From Capnocytophaga sp. (GTDB lineage Bacteria; Bacteroidota; Bacteroidia; Flavobacteriales; Flavobacteriaceae), in assembly GCA_030530525.1 (NCBI GenBank), contig JAUMUT010000005.1:1-64000 (forward strand): DNA of 64,000 bases. Direction: 5' to 3'. This document shows, piece by piece, positions 18,026 to 27,150 of the stretch; the first letter of the stretch is position 1; each line of letters opens with the position of its first letter. Below the pieces are notes generated by a model. It searched no databases. It was not told the origin of the DNA and worked only from the letters and a program-made list of their open reading frames with translations. The position numbers and the translations under genes were made by a program.

Positions 18026-19213
18026 ATGGAAAAAGAATACAAAGCCGATTGGCTTTTTATTATCATTCTTGGGGTTTTGTCTATGCTTACTCCGCTGGCT
18101 ATTGATATGTATTTGCCTTCTTTTGGAGATATTGCACTGGATTTGAGCGTTTCCGAAGAAAAAATACAAACTACTTTGGCTCTTTTTACCTTTGGTTTTG
18201 CAATTGGGCAACTTTTGTGGGGACCTTTGTCTGACACTTATGGGCGAAAGCCAATTATTATTATAGGAATAGTGGTTGCTGCCGTTATTTCTTTCGTCAT
18301 TACTCAAATAAAAGATATTCATCATTTTTATTTTCTTCGTTTTATACAAGGATTTTTTGGGGCTTCGCCTGCGGTGGTTGCGGGTGCGCTTTTGAGAGAT
18401 TTATTCAAAAAAAATGAATTTGCTAGAATGATGTCAATGATAATGATTGTAATGATGATAGCACCACTTATTGCGCCTATTTTGGGAGGATATTTGGCAA
18501 AATGGTTTCATTGGCACTCTATTTTTTATGTTTTGATGTGGCTTGGGCTACTTTGTGCTTTGCTTGTTTTTGTTAAAATTCCTGAAACACTTTCCAAAGA
18601 AAATCGTTCTAAATTAGATTTTAAAACTGTGCTTCATAATTACGCTAACTTACTGAAAAAGAGACAAGTATTAGGCTATATTCTCAGTAATTCTTTTTCT
18701 TATGCGGGTATGTTTTGTTTTCTTACTTCGGGGTCATTAGTTTATACAGGAATTTATGGAGTAGCAAAGGAAAATTTCGGTTATTTTTTCATTCTAAATA
18801 TTGGAATAATGATGCTTGCAACCGCCCTTAATGGCAAATATATTACCAAAATTGGTACAGAAAAAGCCTTACAAATAGGGCTTGGAATACAAGTTTTAGC
18901 AGGAATTTGGTTATTCATTTGCGGATTTTTCCAATTAGGTTTATGGCCAATGGCAATAGGAATAGCCATTTTTGTAGGAATGGTTTCGGTAGTATCCAGC
19001 AGTGCCAATGCTTCTATATTAGAGCTTTTCCCGAAAACGGCAGGAACGGCAAACTCCATCACAGGAATGATACGTTTTGGCGCAGGATCACTTGTAGGAA
19101 GTATTTTAGCTTTCTTTCCTGTAACTTCTGAAAGACCAATGCTTTACGCTATTGGCATCAGTATTAGTATTGCGATTTTTTCTTATATAACGATGGTTAA
19201 AAAAGTTCGCTAA
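18026..19213 (+). CDS. MFS multidrug transporter, Bcr/CflA family
   Basis: Inner-membrane proton-coupled exporter of about 395 residues with twelve predicted helices. It begins with ADWLFIIILGVLSMLTPLAIDMYLPS, the hallmark of the Bcr/CflA (DHA1) group with Asp in helix 1. Motif A (GPLSDTYGRKPIII) follows at about 69-82. Substrates of the family include bicyclomycin and sulfonamides; the substrate here is unknown. Monocistronic, ending at a long bidirectional hairpin. Confidence 0.92.
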   Translation: MEKEYKADWLFIIILGVLSMLTPLAIDMYLPSFGDIALDLSVSEEKIQTTLALFTFGFAIGQLLWGPLSDTYGRKPIIIIGIVVAAVISFVITQIKDIHHFYFLRFIQGFFGASPAVVAGALLRDLFKKNEFARMMSMIMIVMMIAPLIAPILGGYLAKWFHWHSIFYVLMWLGLLCALLVFVKIPETLSKENRSKLDFKTVLHNYANLLKKRQVLGYILSNSFSYAGMFCFLTSGSLVYTGIYGVAKENFGYFFILNIGIMMLATALNGKYITKIGTEKALQIGLGIQVLAGIWLFICGFFQLGLWPMAIGIAIFVGMVSVVSSSANASILELFPKTAGTANSITGMIRFGAGSLVGSILAFFPVTSERPMLYAIGISISIAIFSYITMVKKVR

Positions 19214-19221
19214 TTATTATA

Positions 19222-19260
19222 AAAAACATTTTATGAACTAAACATTCATAAAATGTTTTT
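19222..19260. terminator. bidirectional terminator between the MFS gene and the acidic membrane protein gene
   Basis: A 16-bp perfect stem (AAAAACATTTTATGAA with TTCATAAAATGTTTTT) has a 7-nt loop and a T-tract on either strand. Confidence 0.85.
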
Positions 19261-19261
19261 T

Positions 19262-20587
19262 TTAATTATTCTCTTCCCAATTTTCTTTAATATTAAGTAA
19301 AATATAATATACTATTTGAGAATTTTCTTCCCGATAACGCCTTGCCCAAAAAGTATAAGCCCAGCGAATATCTGCATTATCTATTTTTGGATTTTTTGCA
19401 TCTTCTGTATATTCAAAAATATTATGTTTTTCAAAAATAGGAGCTAATGCATAAAATTGTTCGTCATAACTTTCGTCTTTATCCAATTCTTCTAAAAGAT
19501 CTTCAAATAATTCTGTATTTCTTTCTTCTATTTCATAAGTTTTTAACAAAATATCTAATTCATTTTTATTAAAATATTTTTTATTATTTTTGATAAATTC
19601 TATAATAGTTTCCCCGAAATAATCCCAAAATAAGCCTATCATATCTGGGTCTCGATCTACATAACGATAAAGTTTAAAAAGAGTTTCATTTTCTTCATTA
19701 AACTCCTCAAAATCAATGAAATCAGGAGCTGGTTTTAAGTAACCACTAAGCGTATAATACGAGTATTTATCATCATAACGATAAGTAGAATCTTTAAGAA
19801 TTTCTTCCAAATCTTCTTCATCAAAAACACCAAAATCCCAAGTAGATTCATCATAGCCTTCTTCATAATCCTCATAGTCTTCTTCGCTTTCATCTGTTTG
19901 ATCATTATAATAAACTCTTGGAGCTAATTCTGTATCAGAGTGATAACTATAATTATTAAGTTCTGTTCGTTGGTAAGAATAAAAACTCGTTCCGATAGCA
20001 AAAACAAAAATAAGTCCTACCAAAATAAGGCAGGTATTTCCTAAAATTTTTATATTTCTTTTTCTCAAAAATTGTCCTATCATAAAAATAGGAAAAGTAA
20101 TTAAGAAAACATAACAAAACCATATAGAAGTTTGGTCATTCTGTACATAATATGTTTCGTTATGAGGAATAAGCCATAATAAATAGGTTATAATAAGAGA
20201 AAAGAAGAATATTAACTCAAATAAAAGTACATTTTTTACCCAAAAAGCTGTTTTTTGGGGTTCTTTTTTCTTAATAAAATACCAAATAAGCCCAATAATA
20301 CTCCCAAAAAAGAAACTTATTAGCAAAAAATAAAATACAAATAACAATAAAGGATAAATAGAGAAATAATATTTAAAAAAAGAAAAGAAATTAGAAAAGA
20401 ACATATCCAATGTTTTTTCTGTTAAAAATAAATCTATTATTCCTTTGATCATTGACTCAAAAGGATAAAAATGTAAAAATTGGAATGCAAAATCATCAAT
20501 ATAATTTTTCCCTATCGCAAATATTACAATTATACTAAAAAATAGTATTTGTAACCACAAAGTAGCGTGTAAAAAATATCTTTTCAT
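19262..20587 (-). CDS. hypothetical membrane protein with acidic soluble domain
   Basis: A 441-residue protein with five predicted transmembrane helices in the first 210 residues. A strongly acidic region (about 225-260, many Asp/Glu/Tyr) and a mostly helical soluble C-terminus of about 190 residues follow. No catalytic motif is recognisable. It stands alone between two terminators with its own -7 box. Alternative ideas, such as a stress-envelope or sensor protein, have no support in the sequence. Confidence 0.7.
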   Translation of the reverse strand: MKRYFLHATLWLQILFFSIIVIFAIGKNYIDDFAFQFLHFYPFESMIKGIIDLFLTEKTLDMFFSNFFSFFKYYFSIYPLLLFVFYFLLISFFFGSIIGLIWYFIKKKEPQKTAFWVKNVLLFELIFFFSLIITYLLWLIPHNETYYVQNDQTSIWFCYVFLITFPIFMIGQFLRKRNIKILGNTCLILVGLIFVFAIGTSFYSYQRTELNNYSYHSDTELAPRVYYNDQTDESEEDYEDYEEGYDESTWDFGVFDEEDLEEILKDSTYRYDDKYSYYTLSGYLKPAPDFIDFEEFNEENETLFKLYRYVDRDPDMIGLFWDYFGETIIEFIKNNKKYFNKNELDILLKTYEIEERNTELFEDLLEELDKDESYDEQFYALAPIFEKHNIFEYTEDAKNPKIDNADIRWAYTFWARRYREENSQIVYYILLNIKENWEENN

Positions 20588-20609
20588 TAGGTTAGTATTT
20601 ATTTTCTTG

Positions 20610-20617
20610 CAAAAATA
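20610..20617 (-). promoter_or_regulatory. -7 promoter box of the acidic membrane protein gene
   Basis: Minus-strand TATTTTTG lies 23 bp upstream of the ATG at 20587. Confidence 0.55.
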
Positions 20618-20661
20618 CTAATTTTTTAAGAAAAATAGTCGTTCTTCAAATAATTTTTCAA

Positions 20662-20698
20662 AAAAAATATCCTTTGACAAGTATCAAAGGATATTTTT
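20662..20698 (-). terminator. terminator of the RND pump operon
   Basis: A 15-bp stem (AAAAATATCCTTTGA with TCAAAGGATATTTTT) with a short loop lies 22 bp after the RND permease stop on the minus strand. Confidence 0.8.
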
Positions 20699-20719
20699 AA
20701 TTTAAATGAAACAATTTTC

Positions 20720-23700
20720 TTATAATTCGTGTTCGCCTTTTATTTCTTTGTGTTCATAATCGGCAATCATTAGTTTTTCATAATCCGTTTTAACTGATTT
20801 GCCAAAACGTTTGCCAATATTATCAAAGATAAGATATACTAATGGAACGATAATAAGCGTTAAGAACAACGAGGAAATAAGCCCCCCGATAATTACAATA
20901 GCCAAAGCATTATTAATTTCTGCACCTGCACCAGAGGCTACCGCAAGCGGAATCATACCGGCAACCATCGCAATAGTGGTCATCAAAATAGGACGCAAAC
21001 GAGCGTGGTTGGCTTGGATAAGAGCCGTAATGGTGTCTTCGCCTTCTTCTTTTCGGTGGTTGGCAAAATCCACCAACATAATCGCATTTTTGGCAACTAA
21101 ACCAATAAGCATAATAATACCCAAAAGTGTAAATATATTGAGCGACATATTAGCCAATGCCAAAGCCAGCAAAGCCCCAATAAACGAAAGCGGAATAGAA
21201 AACAATACCACAAACGGACGAGAAAAGCTATCGTATAAAACTACCATTACCATATATACAAGCAAAATAGCAGCAATGAGAGAAACAAATATCGTACCGA
21301 AACCTTCATCTTGGTATTCTTGGTCTCCTGCAAAGGTAAAATGCACATTTGCAGGCTTTTGCAATTCTTCCAATTTTACTTTCCATTCGGAAACGATAGT
21401 TCCTGTTGGTCGCCCTACGGATTGCGCTTGTACAGTAACCGAAGGCGATTTGTCATAACGCTCTAACTGTGAGGGTCCTGAGGCGTAGGTAATGGTAGCA
21501 AATTGAGATAATTTCACTTGTTTCCCTAAGGAATTAATGAAAGTCATATTTTCAATATCTGCTATGGATTCTCTGTTTCCGTCTTCAAAAACGATATTAA
21601 TATCATATTCTGAATCTCCTGTACGAAATTTACTATCATCATTTCCGTTAAATGCCGTACGCATTGTAGTTCCGACAGTAGCAACATTGAGGGCAAGCAT
21701 TGACATTTTGTCTCTGTCCAATTGTACATTAATCTCAGGGTTTCCTGCTTCGGAAGTGAGTTTTATTTCGGTAGCACCAGGAATTTGTTTTAGCAATTCT
21801 TGGGCTTTTTCTGCGTATTCTTGGGCAGTTTGTACATCGGCAGAGGTAACTACCAAACTGATAGGTGCTTGCTCAGCTCCCATTAGCCCTACATTGACCG
21901 TTTTCACTTTGGCATCTACCAAATATTGGCTTAATTCTCTTTTGAGTTTAGCAGCGATAATACTTGTCGATTCGCTACGTTCTTTTTTATCAATAAGTGT
22001 AATTTGGATTTCTGATTTATAAACGGTGGCTTGTGTGCTTCCCATTCCGCTGGTAGATTGCCCAACGGTAGTAATCATACTCTCTATCAAAGGTTTGTTT
22101 GTGCCTTCTACTTTTAGGTTATGTAAGTAATTTTCAGCCTTTTGCGTGATAAAATTGGTTTGTTCTAACGAGGCATCTTTGTTCAGTTCAAACTGCACTA
22201 AGAATTTTCCTCTATCCATATTTGGCATAAAATCTGTACCGATAAATCCTGTTGGGATAAGTGAACAAGAGCCTACAAATAGGAATAGAACAAGAATCAT
22301 TGTTTTCCCTTTATTATTAAATGTCCAAACTAATAAATTAGAGAAAAATTGAGTAAATTGTTTTAAATAATTCTCAAATCCGTTGGAAATTTTTCCTAAA
22401 AATGAATTTGGATTGGCGTGTTCCAATTTTCCAAAACGAGAATATAACCAAGGTACTACGGTAAAAGACATTAGCAAAGAAAGCATTGTTGCGATAGCTA
22501 CTGTCAAACAGAATTCTCGTACAATCTTCACCACAATAGAATTTCCGATAGAAATAGGCACGAAAACCACCACAATTACTAAGGTTATCGCCATTACGGT
22601 AAGTACAATTTCCTTAGAACCGTCATAAGCGGCACGCACTTTGTTTTTCCCCATTTCCATATGTCGGTGGATGTTTTCCAGCACGACAATAGCATCATCC
22701 ACCAGAATACCTACCACGAGCGAAAGTGCCACAAGGCTCAAAAGATTCAGGGTAAAACCAAAGAAATACATCCCGATAAATGCAGCAATGAGCGAAGTTG
22801 GGATAGAAACCATAACAATAAGCGCATTTCGCAAACTATGAAGGAAGAAGAACATTACTACCGCCACAAGAACGATAGCCAACACCAAGTCAAACATTAC
22901 AGAGCTAGCTGCTGCCAAAGTAAATTCGCTGGTATCTTCTGCCAATTGCAATTTTACATTTTCATTCTGGTACGTTTGTTCTATTTGTGCCATTTTTTTG
23001 CGTACTTGCTCACTCACCGATACCGCATTGGCATCCGTTTGCTTAATTACTTGCAAAAGAAGGGTATTTTCTTGGTTAATACGAGCTATTTTTTCTGCTT
23101 CTTCTTCGGTATCTTGCACATCGGCAATATCTGAAAGACGAATTTCAATTCCTTGTTGAGAAACTAAGGTAAGATTTCGGAGTTGTTCTACGTCTTGTAT
23201 TTTTCCTAACAAACGAATAGAAGTGCTGTTTTCACGAGTTTTGAGTTTCCCTGCTGGAATTTCAATATTAGAAGCCGCTATAAGTTGTTGAACCTGAGCG
23301 ATAGAAAGCCCATAACCTTCCAATTTTTTAGCATCAATACTTACACGAATTTCTCGCTTACGACCTCCGATGATATTGACCTGCGCCACCCCTGTAACTC
23401 GTGAAAGTTCAGGCTGTATTTTCTTATCTACCAAGTCATAAAGTTCTTTGGAATCAAGGTCAGAAGTTACCCCGATAGAAATAATAGGCAAGTCTGACAA
23501 CGAGAATTTACTCAAAGAAGGTTCTTTGGAGTCTTCTGGCAAATCGGAACGAATAGCGTTAATTTTTCGCTGTGCTTCATTGAGCGTATTATCTACATTG
23601 GCATCATTGGTAAGCGTTACAACGACTACGGAAAGGCTTTCGTAAGAATATGATTGTATTTTTTTAATATTTTCCAATGCAGAAACGGCATCTTCAATTT

Positions 23701-23896
23701 TTTTGGTTACGGTACTTTCAATTTCCGATGGCGATGCCCCAGCATACACCGTAGAAATGGTTACCACATTCACTTCAAACTTAGGAATAAGCTCATAATT
23801 AAGAAGTTTGTAGGAATAGAATCCCCCTATAAGGAAAAGAGAAAGTATTACTATCAGGACACTGGGTCGCTTAATAGAAAGTTTTATTAAATCCAT
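20720..23896 (-). CDS. efflux RND transporter permease subunit (AcrB/HAE1 type)
   Basis: Inner-membrane proton-driven pump of 1058 residues with the usual twelve helices and two large periplasmic domains. The proton-relay residues are present: the Asp-Asp pair in GILVDDAIVVLENIHRH (about residue 400) and the lysine in GLVAKNAIMLVDFANHR (about 935). The first helix motif MDLIKLSIKRPSV is typical. It lies 21 bp after the membrane-fusion gene on the same transcript. No outer-membrane factor follows, so it probably borrows a TolC-like protein encoded elsewhere. Whether it exports drugs, detergents or lipids is not evident. Confidence 0.95.
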   Translation of the reverse strand: MDLIKLSIKRPSVLIVILSLFLIGGFYSYKLLNYELIPKFEVNVVTISTVYAGASPSEIESTVTKKIEDAVSALENIKKIQSYSYESLSVVVVTLTNDANVDNTLNEAQRKINAIRSDLPEDSKEPSLSKFSLSDLPIISIGVTSDLDSKELYDLVDKKIQPELSRVTGVAQVNIIGGRKREIRVSIDAKKLEGYGLSIAQVQQLIAASNIEIPAGKLKTRENSTSIRLLGKIQDVEQLRNLTLVSQQGIEIRLSDIADVQDTEEEAEKIARINQENTLLLQVIKQTDANAVSVSEQVRKKMAQIEQTYQNENVKLQLAEDTSEFTLAAASSVMFDLVLAIVLVAVVMFFFLHSLRNALIVMVSIPTSLIAAFIGMYFFGFTLNLLSLVALSLVVGILVDDAIVVLENIHRHMEMGKNKVRAAYDGSKEIVLTVMAITLVIVVVFVPISIGNSIVVKIVREFCLTVAIATMLSLLMSFTVVPWLYSRFGKLEHANPNSFLGKISNGFENYLKQFTQFFSNLLVWTFNNKGKTMILVLFLFVGSCSLIPTGFIGTDFMPNMDRGKFLVQFELNKDASLEQTNFITQKAENYLHNLKVEGTNKPLIESMITTVGQSTSGMGSTQATVYKSEIQITLIDKKERSESTSIIAAKLKRELSQYLVDAKVKTVNVGLMGAEQAPISLVVTSADVQTAQEYAEKAQELLKQIPGATEIKLTSEAGNPEINVQLDRDKMSMLALNVATVGTTMRTAFNGNDDSKFRTGDSEYDINIVFEDGNRESIADIENMTFINSLGKQVKLSQFATITYASGPSQLERYDKSPSVTVQAQSVGRPTGTIVSEWKVKLEELQKPANVHFTFAGDQEYQDEGFGTIFVSLIAAILLVYMVMVVLYDSFSRPFVVLFSIPLSFIGALLALALANMSLNIFTLLGIIMLIGLVAKNAIMLVDFANHRKEEGEDTITALIQANHARLRPILMTTIAMVAGMIPLAVASGAGAEINNALAIVIIGGLISSLFLTLIIVPLVYLIFDNIGKRFGKSVKTDYEKLMIADYEHKEIKGEHEL

Positions 23897-23917
23897 TGTT
23901 TTTTCTTAATTTATGAT

Positions 23918-24970
23918 TTATTCTACTATTTTAACAGATGTTCCGTTTTCTATATTAATTTGTCCGCTGGTAACTACTTCATCACCCGCAGAAAGTCCGC
24001 TAATAATTTCTACTTTATCACCAAAATTTCTACCGCTTTTTACGATAATCATTTCGGCTTTGCCATCAACAATTTTGAAGATTTTATTTTGGCTCACACT
24101 TCCTACAAAGGCAGAATGTGGCACTACAAGTGTAGTAGCATCGCTGTTATTAGTAGCAAACTGAGCGGTAGCGTACATTCCTGCTTTAAGATTTTTATCT
24201 TTATTAGGAACAAGGATTTCCACAGGAAATTTTAACGAACCATTGGATTTTGGAGCGATAAAAACAATTTTCCCTTCTACGATTTCAGAGGAAGTACTTG
24301 GTTTTATTTTTACTATTTCGCCCAATTTTAATCGGCTTACTTGGTGCTCGTCAATAGTGATTTTTAGTTTTAAATTATCAATATTTACTACGTTAAAAAG
24401 AGGTTGCCCCGCCGATACGAGTGTGCCTTCTTCTACTTCTTTACTGCTTACAATTCCATTAATTTTGGAACGCACCGAAGTATCTCCAGAAACGATAGAA
24501 GCCGAGTTAAAATTCGCTTGTGCGTTTTTCAATTGCAAACGAACTTGTTCTAATTGTTGCTCGGTAACTCCGCCTGTTTGGTAAGCACTTTCAAAACGTT
24601 TTAGGTCAGCTTTTGCATTTTCCAAAATGGCTTTTGCATTTTCCAATTGTACATTGGTTCTGTCGGCTTTGGTGCTTGCCAACACTTGCCCAGCACGCAC
24701 ATAATCGCCTTCTTTTACGTATATTTTCACCACTTGCCCTCCTACTTCGGAAGATACGTTAAGGTCTTGCTCGGCTACAAATGTTCCGTTGGCAACAAAA
24801 AGATCAGAAACTTTCTCTTCGGTTACCTTAGTAGCACGTACAGCCACTTGCGCATCTTTTTGCGCCACAATAGCTACTTCTTGTGCATTCTTTTCTTTAT
24901 TTGCATACAATTGATACGCCATAAAACCCACTATGGCTATTACAATACTTAGGGTAAGTACTTTTTTCAT
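23918..24970 (-). CDS. efflux RND transporter periplasmic adaptor subunit
   Basis: A 350-residue membrane-fusion protein that bridges the RND pump to an outer-membrane channel. It has an N-terminal membrane anchor (about 1-20). The split biotinyl-lipoyl domain includes VGGQVVKIYVKEGDYVRAGQVL. An alpha-hairpin of about 60 residues (about 100-160) and the beta-barrel and membrane-proximal domains follow. No lipobox Cys is seen at the N-terminus, so it is anchored by the helix. First gene of the operon, with a complete -33/-7 promoter. Confidence 0.93.
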   Translation of the reverse strand: MKKVLTLSIVIAIVGFMAYQLYANKEKNAQEVAIVAQKDAQVAVRATKVTEEKVSDLFVANGTFVAEQDLNVSSEVGGQVVKIYVKEGDYVRAGQVLASTKADRTNVQLENAKAILENAKADLKRFESAYQTGGVTEQQLEQVRLQLKNAQANFNSASIVSGDTSVRSKINGIVSSKEVEEGTLVSAGQPLFNVVNIDNLKLKITIDEHQVSRLKLGEIVKIKPSTSSEIVEGKIVFIAPKSNGSLKFPVEILVPNKDKNLKAGMYATAQFATNNSDATTLVVPHSAFVGSVSQNKIFKIVDGKAEMIIVKSGRNFGDKVEIISGLSAGDEVVTSGQINIENGTSVKIVE

Positions 24971-25004
24971 TTTTAGAAATATATTTTTTGTTTTAAATCG
25001 GGGG

Positions 25005-25036
25005 CAAAGTTAAAACAAAAAAACTTAATAAACAAA
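25005..25036 (-). promoter_or_regulatory. promoter of the RND pump operon
   Basis: Minus-strand -7 box TAACTTTG (25005-25012) has TTTG (25033-25036) 20 bp upstream. The ATG at 24970 is 34 bp downstream. No regulator gene or clear operator is adjacent. Confidence 0.7.
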
Positions 25037-25065
25037 AAAAGTTTCCATATTTTTTTAAAAAAAAT

Positions 25066-26043
25066 TTACAACTTCCCTCCCTGCCCTATTCTGTTGGCTA
25101 ACCAACTAACATAAAAAAGCTGAAAACTATGGTAAAGCATTATAGGAAGAAGAAATATAACTTTCTGATTTTCAGCTATTCCAAGTACCATTACAAATAA
25201 ACTTCCGTGTACTAACGACTTCTTAGAGCCACAGAAAGTAGCTGTTATTATTTCCTCACGAGTAAAGTGCATTTTTTGGGCAATTTTCTTTAATACACCA
25301 TAAACTACGAAAAACAAGCCCACCGAAGCAAGTGCAATTATTCCAAAATTTATGTAAGAAACCGATTGAAAAATTTGTTTTACAAACGCATCAGAGAAAC
25401 TTTCATAAACGATGAGCAATATTACCAATCGGTCAAATTCTCCTATCCATTTTTTGTATTTTTCAATAAAATTTTTAAAATAAGGATTTAAAAGCAACCC
25501 CAAAACGATAGGCAAAAGCACTTTTAACAATAATTGTTGTATAATTGCGCTCTGATTTACATCCGAAGAAGTATTTTCCAAGAAAAACCCCATTAATAAA
25601 GGCGTTGCCACAATGCCTATCAGCCCAGAAATAGAAGCGTTAAAGATTGCCGAAGTAACATTTCCTTTGGCGATAGAAACCATCACTACCGAAGAAGAAA
25701 CCGTAGAAGGAAGGCTCGCTAAAAAGAATATAGAAAGCCAAACTAACTGATACTCTGTATCTTTCGCTATTGGATAAAATATAAAAACCAACAACGGAAA
25801 AAGCACAAACGTACCAAACTGCACCAAAAGATGAAGCCGCCAATTACGAATATCCCGAAAAACTTCTTTGATATTCAATTTTAGCCCATAAAGCAAAAAA
25901 ATGATACAAATTCCCCAATCTATAAACGTATTTAAGTTAAAAAATACGCTATATTCTTCTTTATAAGGAATAATTTTTGCTAAAAATATCATTCCTATTA
26001 AAGCAAAAAGAAAATTATTCTGCTTATTGAATATTTTTTTCAT
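25066..26043 (-). CDS. bile acid:sodium symporter family transporter (SBF-like)
   Basis: Inner-membrane protein of about 325 residues with ten predicted helices. It fits the SBF-like (YfeH/PF13593) branch of the bile acid:sodium symporter superfamily. The WGICIIFLLYGLKL and FLASLPSTVSSSVVM segments resemble the crossover helices of that fold. The frame opens at 26064, but a -7 box at 26062-26069 overlaps that codon, so I place the start at MKKIFNKQNN, 26043. The substrate is unknown; family members move organic anions or arsenite-like oxyanions. Confidence 0.85.
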   Translation of the reverse strand: MKKIFNKQNNFLFALIGMIFLAKIIPYKEEYSVFFNLNTFIDWGICIIFLLYGLKLNIKEVFRDIRNWRLHLLVQFGTFVLFPLLVFIFYPIAKDTEYQLVWLSIFFLASLPSTVSSSVVMVSIAKGNVTSAIFNASISGLIGIVATPLLMGFFLENTSSDVNQSAIIQQLLLKVLLPIVLGLLLNPYFKNFIEKYKKWIGEFDRLVILLIVYESFSDAFVKQIFQSVSYINFGIIALASVGLFFVVYGVLKKIAQKMHFTREEIITATFCGSKKSLVHGSLFVMVLGIAENQKVIFLLPIMLYHSFQLFYVSWLANRIGQGGKL

Positions 26044-26061
26044 AAAATTAAATTTAGTGGG

Positions 26062-26069
26062 CAAAAGTA
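26062..26069 (-). promoter_or_regulatory. -7 promoter box of the SBF transporter gene; fixes its start
   Basis: Minus-strand TACTTTTG overlaps the first Met of the longest frame, so translation must begin at the ATG at 26043, 18 bp downstream of the box. Confidence 0.6.
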
Positions 26070-26190
26070 CTATTTTTTATCCGTTAAATATAATTTCTTA
26101 TTATTTATTTTAAAAGATTTTTACCACAGGAAAAATAAAAAAAATAGATTTTTTAACAAAAATATAACTTATTAAAAAGAAAAAAGATAA

Positions 26191-26198
26191 TACCTTTG
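26191..26198 (+). promoter_or_regulatory. -7 promoter box of the lipoprotein gene
   Basis: TACCTTTG lies 27 bp upstream of the ATG at 26225. Confidence 0.6.
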
Positions 26199-26224
26199 CC
26201 TAAATAATTTTAATAAAAAACACA

Positions 26225-27109
26225 ATGAAAAAAATTTTACTAAGCCTTATGGCAGTTACAGCCTTAGTAAGTTGTAGCAAATCAGATGATGATAGTACTT
26301 ATATTACAGAAGGAACTTTCCCTAAAAAAATAGTAACAAAATCAGCCTCTGGGAGAGTAGAAGCAGAGACAACTTACACCATTCAAGGCGGAAAAATTCT
26401 TTATTTTGAAGGAATTAATTACCCTGTAATAGGAGGGGCTGAACGTATCCAACAAACAATAACTTATAACGGAGATCTCCCTCAAAAAACTACTTCTGTA
26501 TCTAAGGATGATAAATATACAGAAGAATACCAATATGAAGGAGAAAAACTTACCAAAATTATTAAAACGGAAGAAGGAGCCACAAAAAGTACCATTACTT
26601 CTTATAGTTATTCAGGAGATAGACTAACAAAAAAAGTGAAAGAAACACCGATAAATACTAATGAGGGAGAAAAAACACAAGTTATAGAAGATGAGTTTAA
26701 CTATGCAGGAAACCTAATTACAGTGAATACTATTACGTATAATAGAGACGCACAAGGAGTTAAAACCAATAGCCAAGTAAGTTCAACTACTTATACCGTA
26801 GAGAATGATAACCTTATGAAAGTAGAACGGTCTGGGGTTGTTCTTGAAGAATACACTTATGATGATAAACCCAATGTCCAATCTATCAAGCTACTTCAGA
26901 AGTTAGTTCCTGATTACTTTATAAAAAATAATTTTTCTAAAAACAATTCTCTTACAGAGAAAAAACGATATTCTCTTACAGGGAGTTTGCATAACTTTAA
27001 ATTTACTTATGATTACAATGAAAAAGGATATGCAAAAACCAAAAAACGATATTCTGTAGATGGCAACAAAGCAGAAAGTTTAGAGTACACTATGGAATAC
27101 ACTTATTAA
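26225..27109 (+). CDS. putative lipoprotein with YD-like beta repeats
   Basis: A 294-residue protein with a type II signal peptide and lipobox (ALVSC, Cys17), followed by an acidic SKSDDDS linker as in surface-sorted Bacteroidota lipoproteins. The body is short beta-strand repeats of the form Y-x-Y-x-G-x-x-L-T-K (for example SYSYSGDRLTKKVKE, QYEGEKLTKIIKT), reminiscent of RHS/YD repeats but without a toxin domain. Predicted envelope-anchored, perhaps surface-exposed. Function unknown. Monocistronic, with a strong terminator. Confidence 0.75.
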   Translation: MKKILLSLMAVTALVSCSKSDDDSTYITEGTFPKKIVTKSASGRVEAETTYTIQGGKILYFEGINYPVIGGAERIQQTITYNGDLPQKTTSVSKDDKYTEEYQYEGEKLTKIIKTEEGATKSTITSYSYSGDRLTKKVKETPINTNEGEKTQVIEDEFNYAGNLITVNTITYNRDAQGVKTNSQVSSTTYTVENDNLMKVERSGVVLEEYTYDDKPNVQSIKLLQKLVPDYFIKNNFSKNNSLTEKKRYSLTGSLHNFKFTYDYNEKGYAKTKKRYSVDGNKAESLEYTMEYTY

Positions 27110-27114
27110 AACAT

Positions 27115-27150
27115 AAAAAAAGGCGAGCATAATTCACTCGCCTTTTTTTA
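27115..27150. terminator. bidirectional terminator between the lipoprotein gene and the phospholipase gene
   Basis: A GC-rich stem (AAAAAAAGGCGAG with CTCGCCTTTTTTT), about 10-nt loop and T-tracts on both strands. Confidence 0.9.

Noticed and set aside
22661..23134. Long open frame opposite the RND permease gene
   Set aside because: It lies wholly antisense to a strongly conserved gene and its composition follows from that gene's codons. The same holds for 20799-21458, 21537-22022 and the frames opposite the SLC13 gene at 30435-31136 and 31332-31811.
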